Assembly: GCA_031396505.1 (NCBI GenBank)
Contig: JANNKX010000128.1
Span: 1-6,258, forward strand
From: JAAFHS01 sp031396505
Lineage (GTDB): Bacteria > Pseudomonadota > Alphaproteobacteria > Rhodobacterales > Rhodobacteraceae
DNA: 6,258 bases
Reading direction: 5' to 3'
This document shows positions 5,599-6,258 of this stretch, piece after piece (the stretch's first letter is position 1; the number at the start of each line of letters is the position of its first letter). The notes under the pieces are model-generated. The model did not search any database. It was not told the DNA's origin and worked only from the letters and a program-made list of their open reading frames with translations. Position numbers and translations under genes: made by a program.

Positions 5599-5695
5599 TT
5601 TTCTTTCATCCCATGCTTGGCGGTCCTAGCCATACTGCAGAAAATAGGAGATAATTCCCAATCAGAAATTTCCGCCAGACATAAGCTGGGATTAC
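5599..5695. promoter_or_regulatory. Intergenic region upstream of the LysR gene, possible autoregulatory site
   Basis: The 97 bases between the small ORF and the LysR gene are more AT-rich than the flanking coding DNA. They contain AATT (5653-5656) and AATT (5667-5670) about a 10-base spacer, and a T-N11-A arrangement (5656 and 5668). That arrangement is the general form of LysR-type binding sites, which often sit just ahead of the regulator's own gene. The dyad is short and the motif is degenerate. No firm -35/-10 pair was found. Confidence 0.25.
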
Positions 5696-6258
5696 ATGTC
5701 ATCACGTTGGCGCGACCTGCCCCCGCTTTCTGCTCTGCGCGCCTTTGACGCGACGGCCCGCCATGGCGGCTTTACCGGGGCCGGGCGCATTCTGAACGTG
5801 ACGCATGCGGCGGTCACCCAGCAGGTCCGGGCGCTGGAGGCGGAATTGGGCGTGCAACTGGTGCAGCGTACCGGGCGGACGGTGACGCTGACCGAAGCCG
5901 GGCAAAGGCTCGCGCTCAGCCTTGCCCAAGGGTTCGGGGCCATCACCACGGGCCTCGATGACCTGCGCCGCAGCGAAACGCGCCGCCCCCTGCGGGTGGC
6001 AACGACCGTGTTCATCGGCGAAACCCGCATCCTGCCGCGCCTGCCAGAGTTCTGGATCAAGCATCCGGGCGTCGAGGTGGCGATGACACCCAGCCTTTCA
6101 TGCGCCGATTTCGTCCAGGATGGTTTCGACGTTGCCGTGCGCGCACTGACGGATGGCTGGATCCAGCCTGCAACCGAGGACGTTCTGCCCCTTGTGCGGA
6201 CCCGGCTTCTGGCGGTTTGTGCGCCATCCCTTTTGGCGGCTGGTACGGCGGACCCCCT
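5696..6258 (+). CDS. LysR-family transcriptional regulator, GcvA-like, partial (3' end outside window)
   Basis: The ATG at 5696 opens 187 codons that run off the right edge without a stop. Residues 1-95 hold the LysR DNA-binding part. LPPLSALRAFDATARHGGFT (8-27) leads into the helix-turn-helix GAGRILNVTHAAVTQQVRAL (28-47), followed by LGVQLVQRTGRTVTLTEAGQ (51-70). The linker helix runs to about residue 95. The first half of the substrate-binding domain begins with RPLRVATTVFIGETRILPRL (97-116) and includes FDVAVRALTDGWIQPATEDVLP (144-165). The LPPLxALRxFDAxARH opening and the WPG-like position (DGWIQP) place it near GcvA/AmpR-type regulators. An in-frame TAG at 5645-5647 limits the start. The ribosome binding signal (GGGA) is weak. 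Its effector and targets are unknown; divergent placement makes the genes to the left possible targets. Confidence 0.92.
   Translation, partial: MSSRWRDLPPLSALRAFDATARHGGFTGAGRILNVTHAAVTQQVRALEAELGVQLVQRTGRTVTLTEAGQRLALSLAQGFGAITTGLDDLRRSETRRPLRVATTVFIGETRILPRLPEFWIKHPGVEVAMTPSLSCADFVQDGFDVAVRALTDGWIQPATEDVLPLVRTRLLAVCAPSLLAAGTADP

Noticed and set aside
5702..6064. Open frames on the - strand at the right end of the window
   Set aside because: They are antisense to an unmistakable LysR helix-turn-helix coding sequence on the + strand and show composition-driven translations.

Overview
The window looks like a piece of chromosome from a high-GC alphaproteobacterium, most likely order Rhodobacterales (Roseobacter/Paracoccaceae type). 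The grounds are the strong G/C bias at third codon positions, the protein families present, and the order of an S41 (CtpA-like) protease tail followed by the RNA pyrophosphohydrolase RppH. No insertion sequence, phage gene, CRISPR array, tRNA or rRNA gene is visible. It reads as ordinary chromosome with some interesting regulatory DNA, not as a mobile or defence island.

Layout. Positions 1-177 hold the last 58 codons of a probable C-terminal processing protease on the + strand. Its stop overlaps the start of rppH (174-644, +) in an ATGA junction. Six bases later, rppH meets the end of a convergent flavin-dependent luciferase-like oxidoreductase (651-1694, -). Upstream of that gene on the same strand is a NYN-domain protein with a C-terminal OST-HTH/LOTUS domain (1788-2555, -), a predicted RNA-processing protein. 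A divergent region with a large inverted repeat (2597-2636) separates it from an EamA/DMT-family membrane transporter (about 2655-3533, +). The transporter converges through an AT-rich 126-base gap on a thiamine-diphosphate enzyme of 513 residues (3660-5201, -). That enzyme is of the kind usually labelled acetolactate synthase large subunit but resembles benzoylformate decarboxylase. Its upstream region carries two perfect palindromes (5259-5273 and 5305-5321). Next come a possible small basic protein (5371-5598, -) and, divergent from it, the first 187 codons of a LysR-family regulator of GcvA type (5696 to the window end, +). The LysR gene is open at the right edge.

How the genes relate. 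Only protease-rppH is clearly a co-transcribed pair. The NYN-LOTUS and oxidoreductase genes share a strand but are 93 bases apart, with a plausible promoter between them, so coupling is uncertain. RppH (5'-end removal on mRNA) and the NYN-LOTUS protein (predicted RNA nuclease or binder) both touch RNA metabolism, but they are not in one operon. The enzyme, the small ORF and the LysR gene may form a regulatory neighbourhood, which is inference only. The most worthwhile items for follow-up are the palindromes ahead of the thiamine-diphosphate enzyme, the 40-base inverted repeat between the NYN-LOTUS and transporter genes, and the unassigned substrate of the enzyme.
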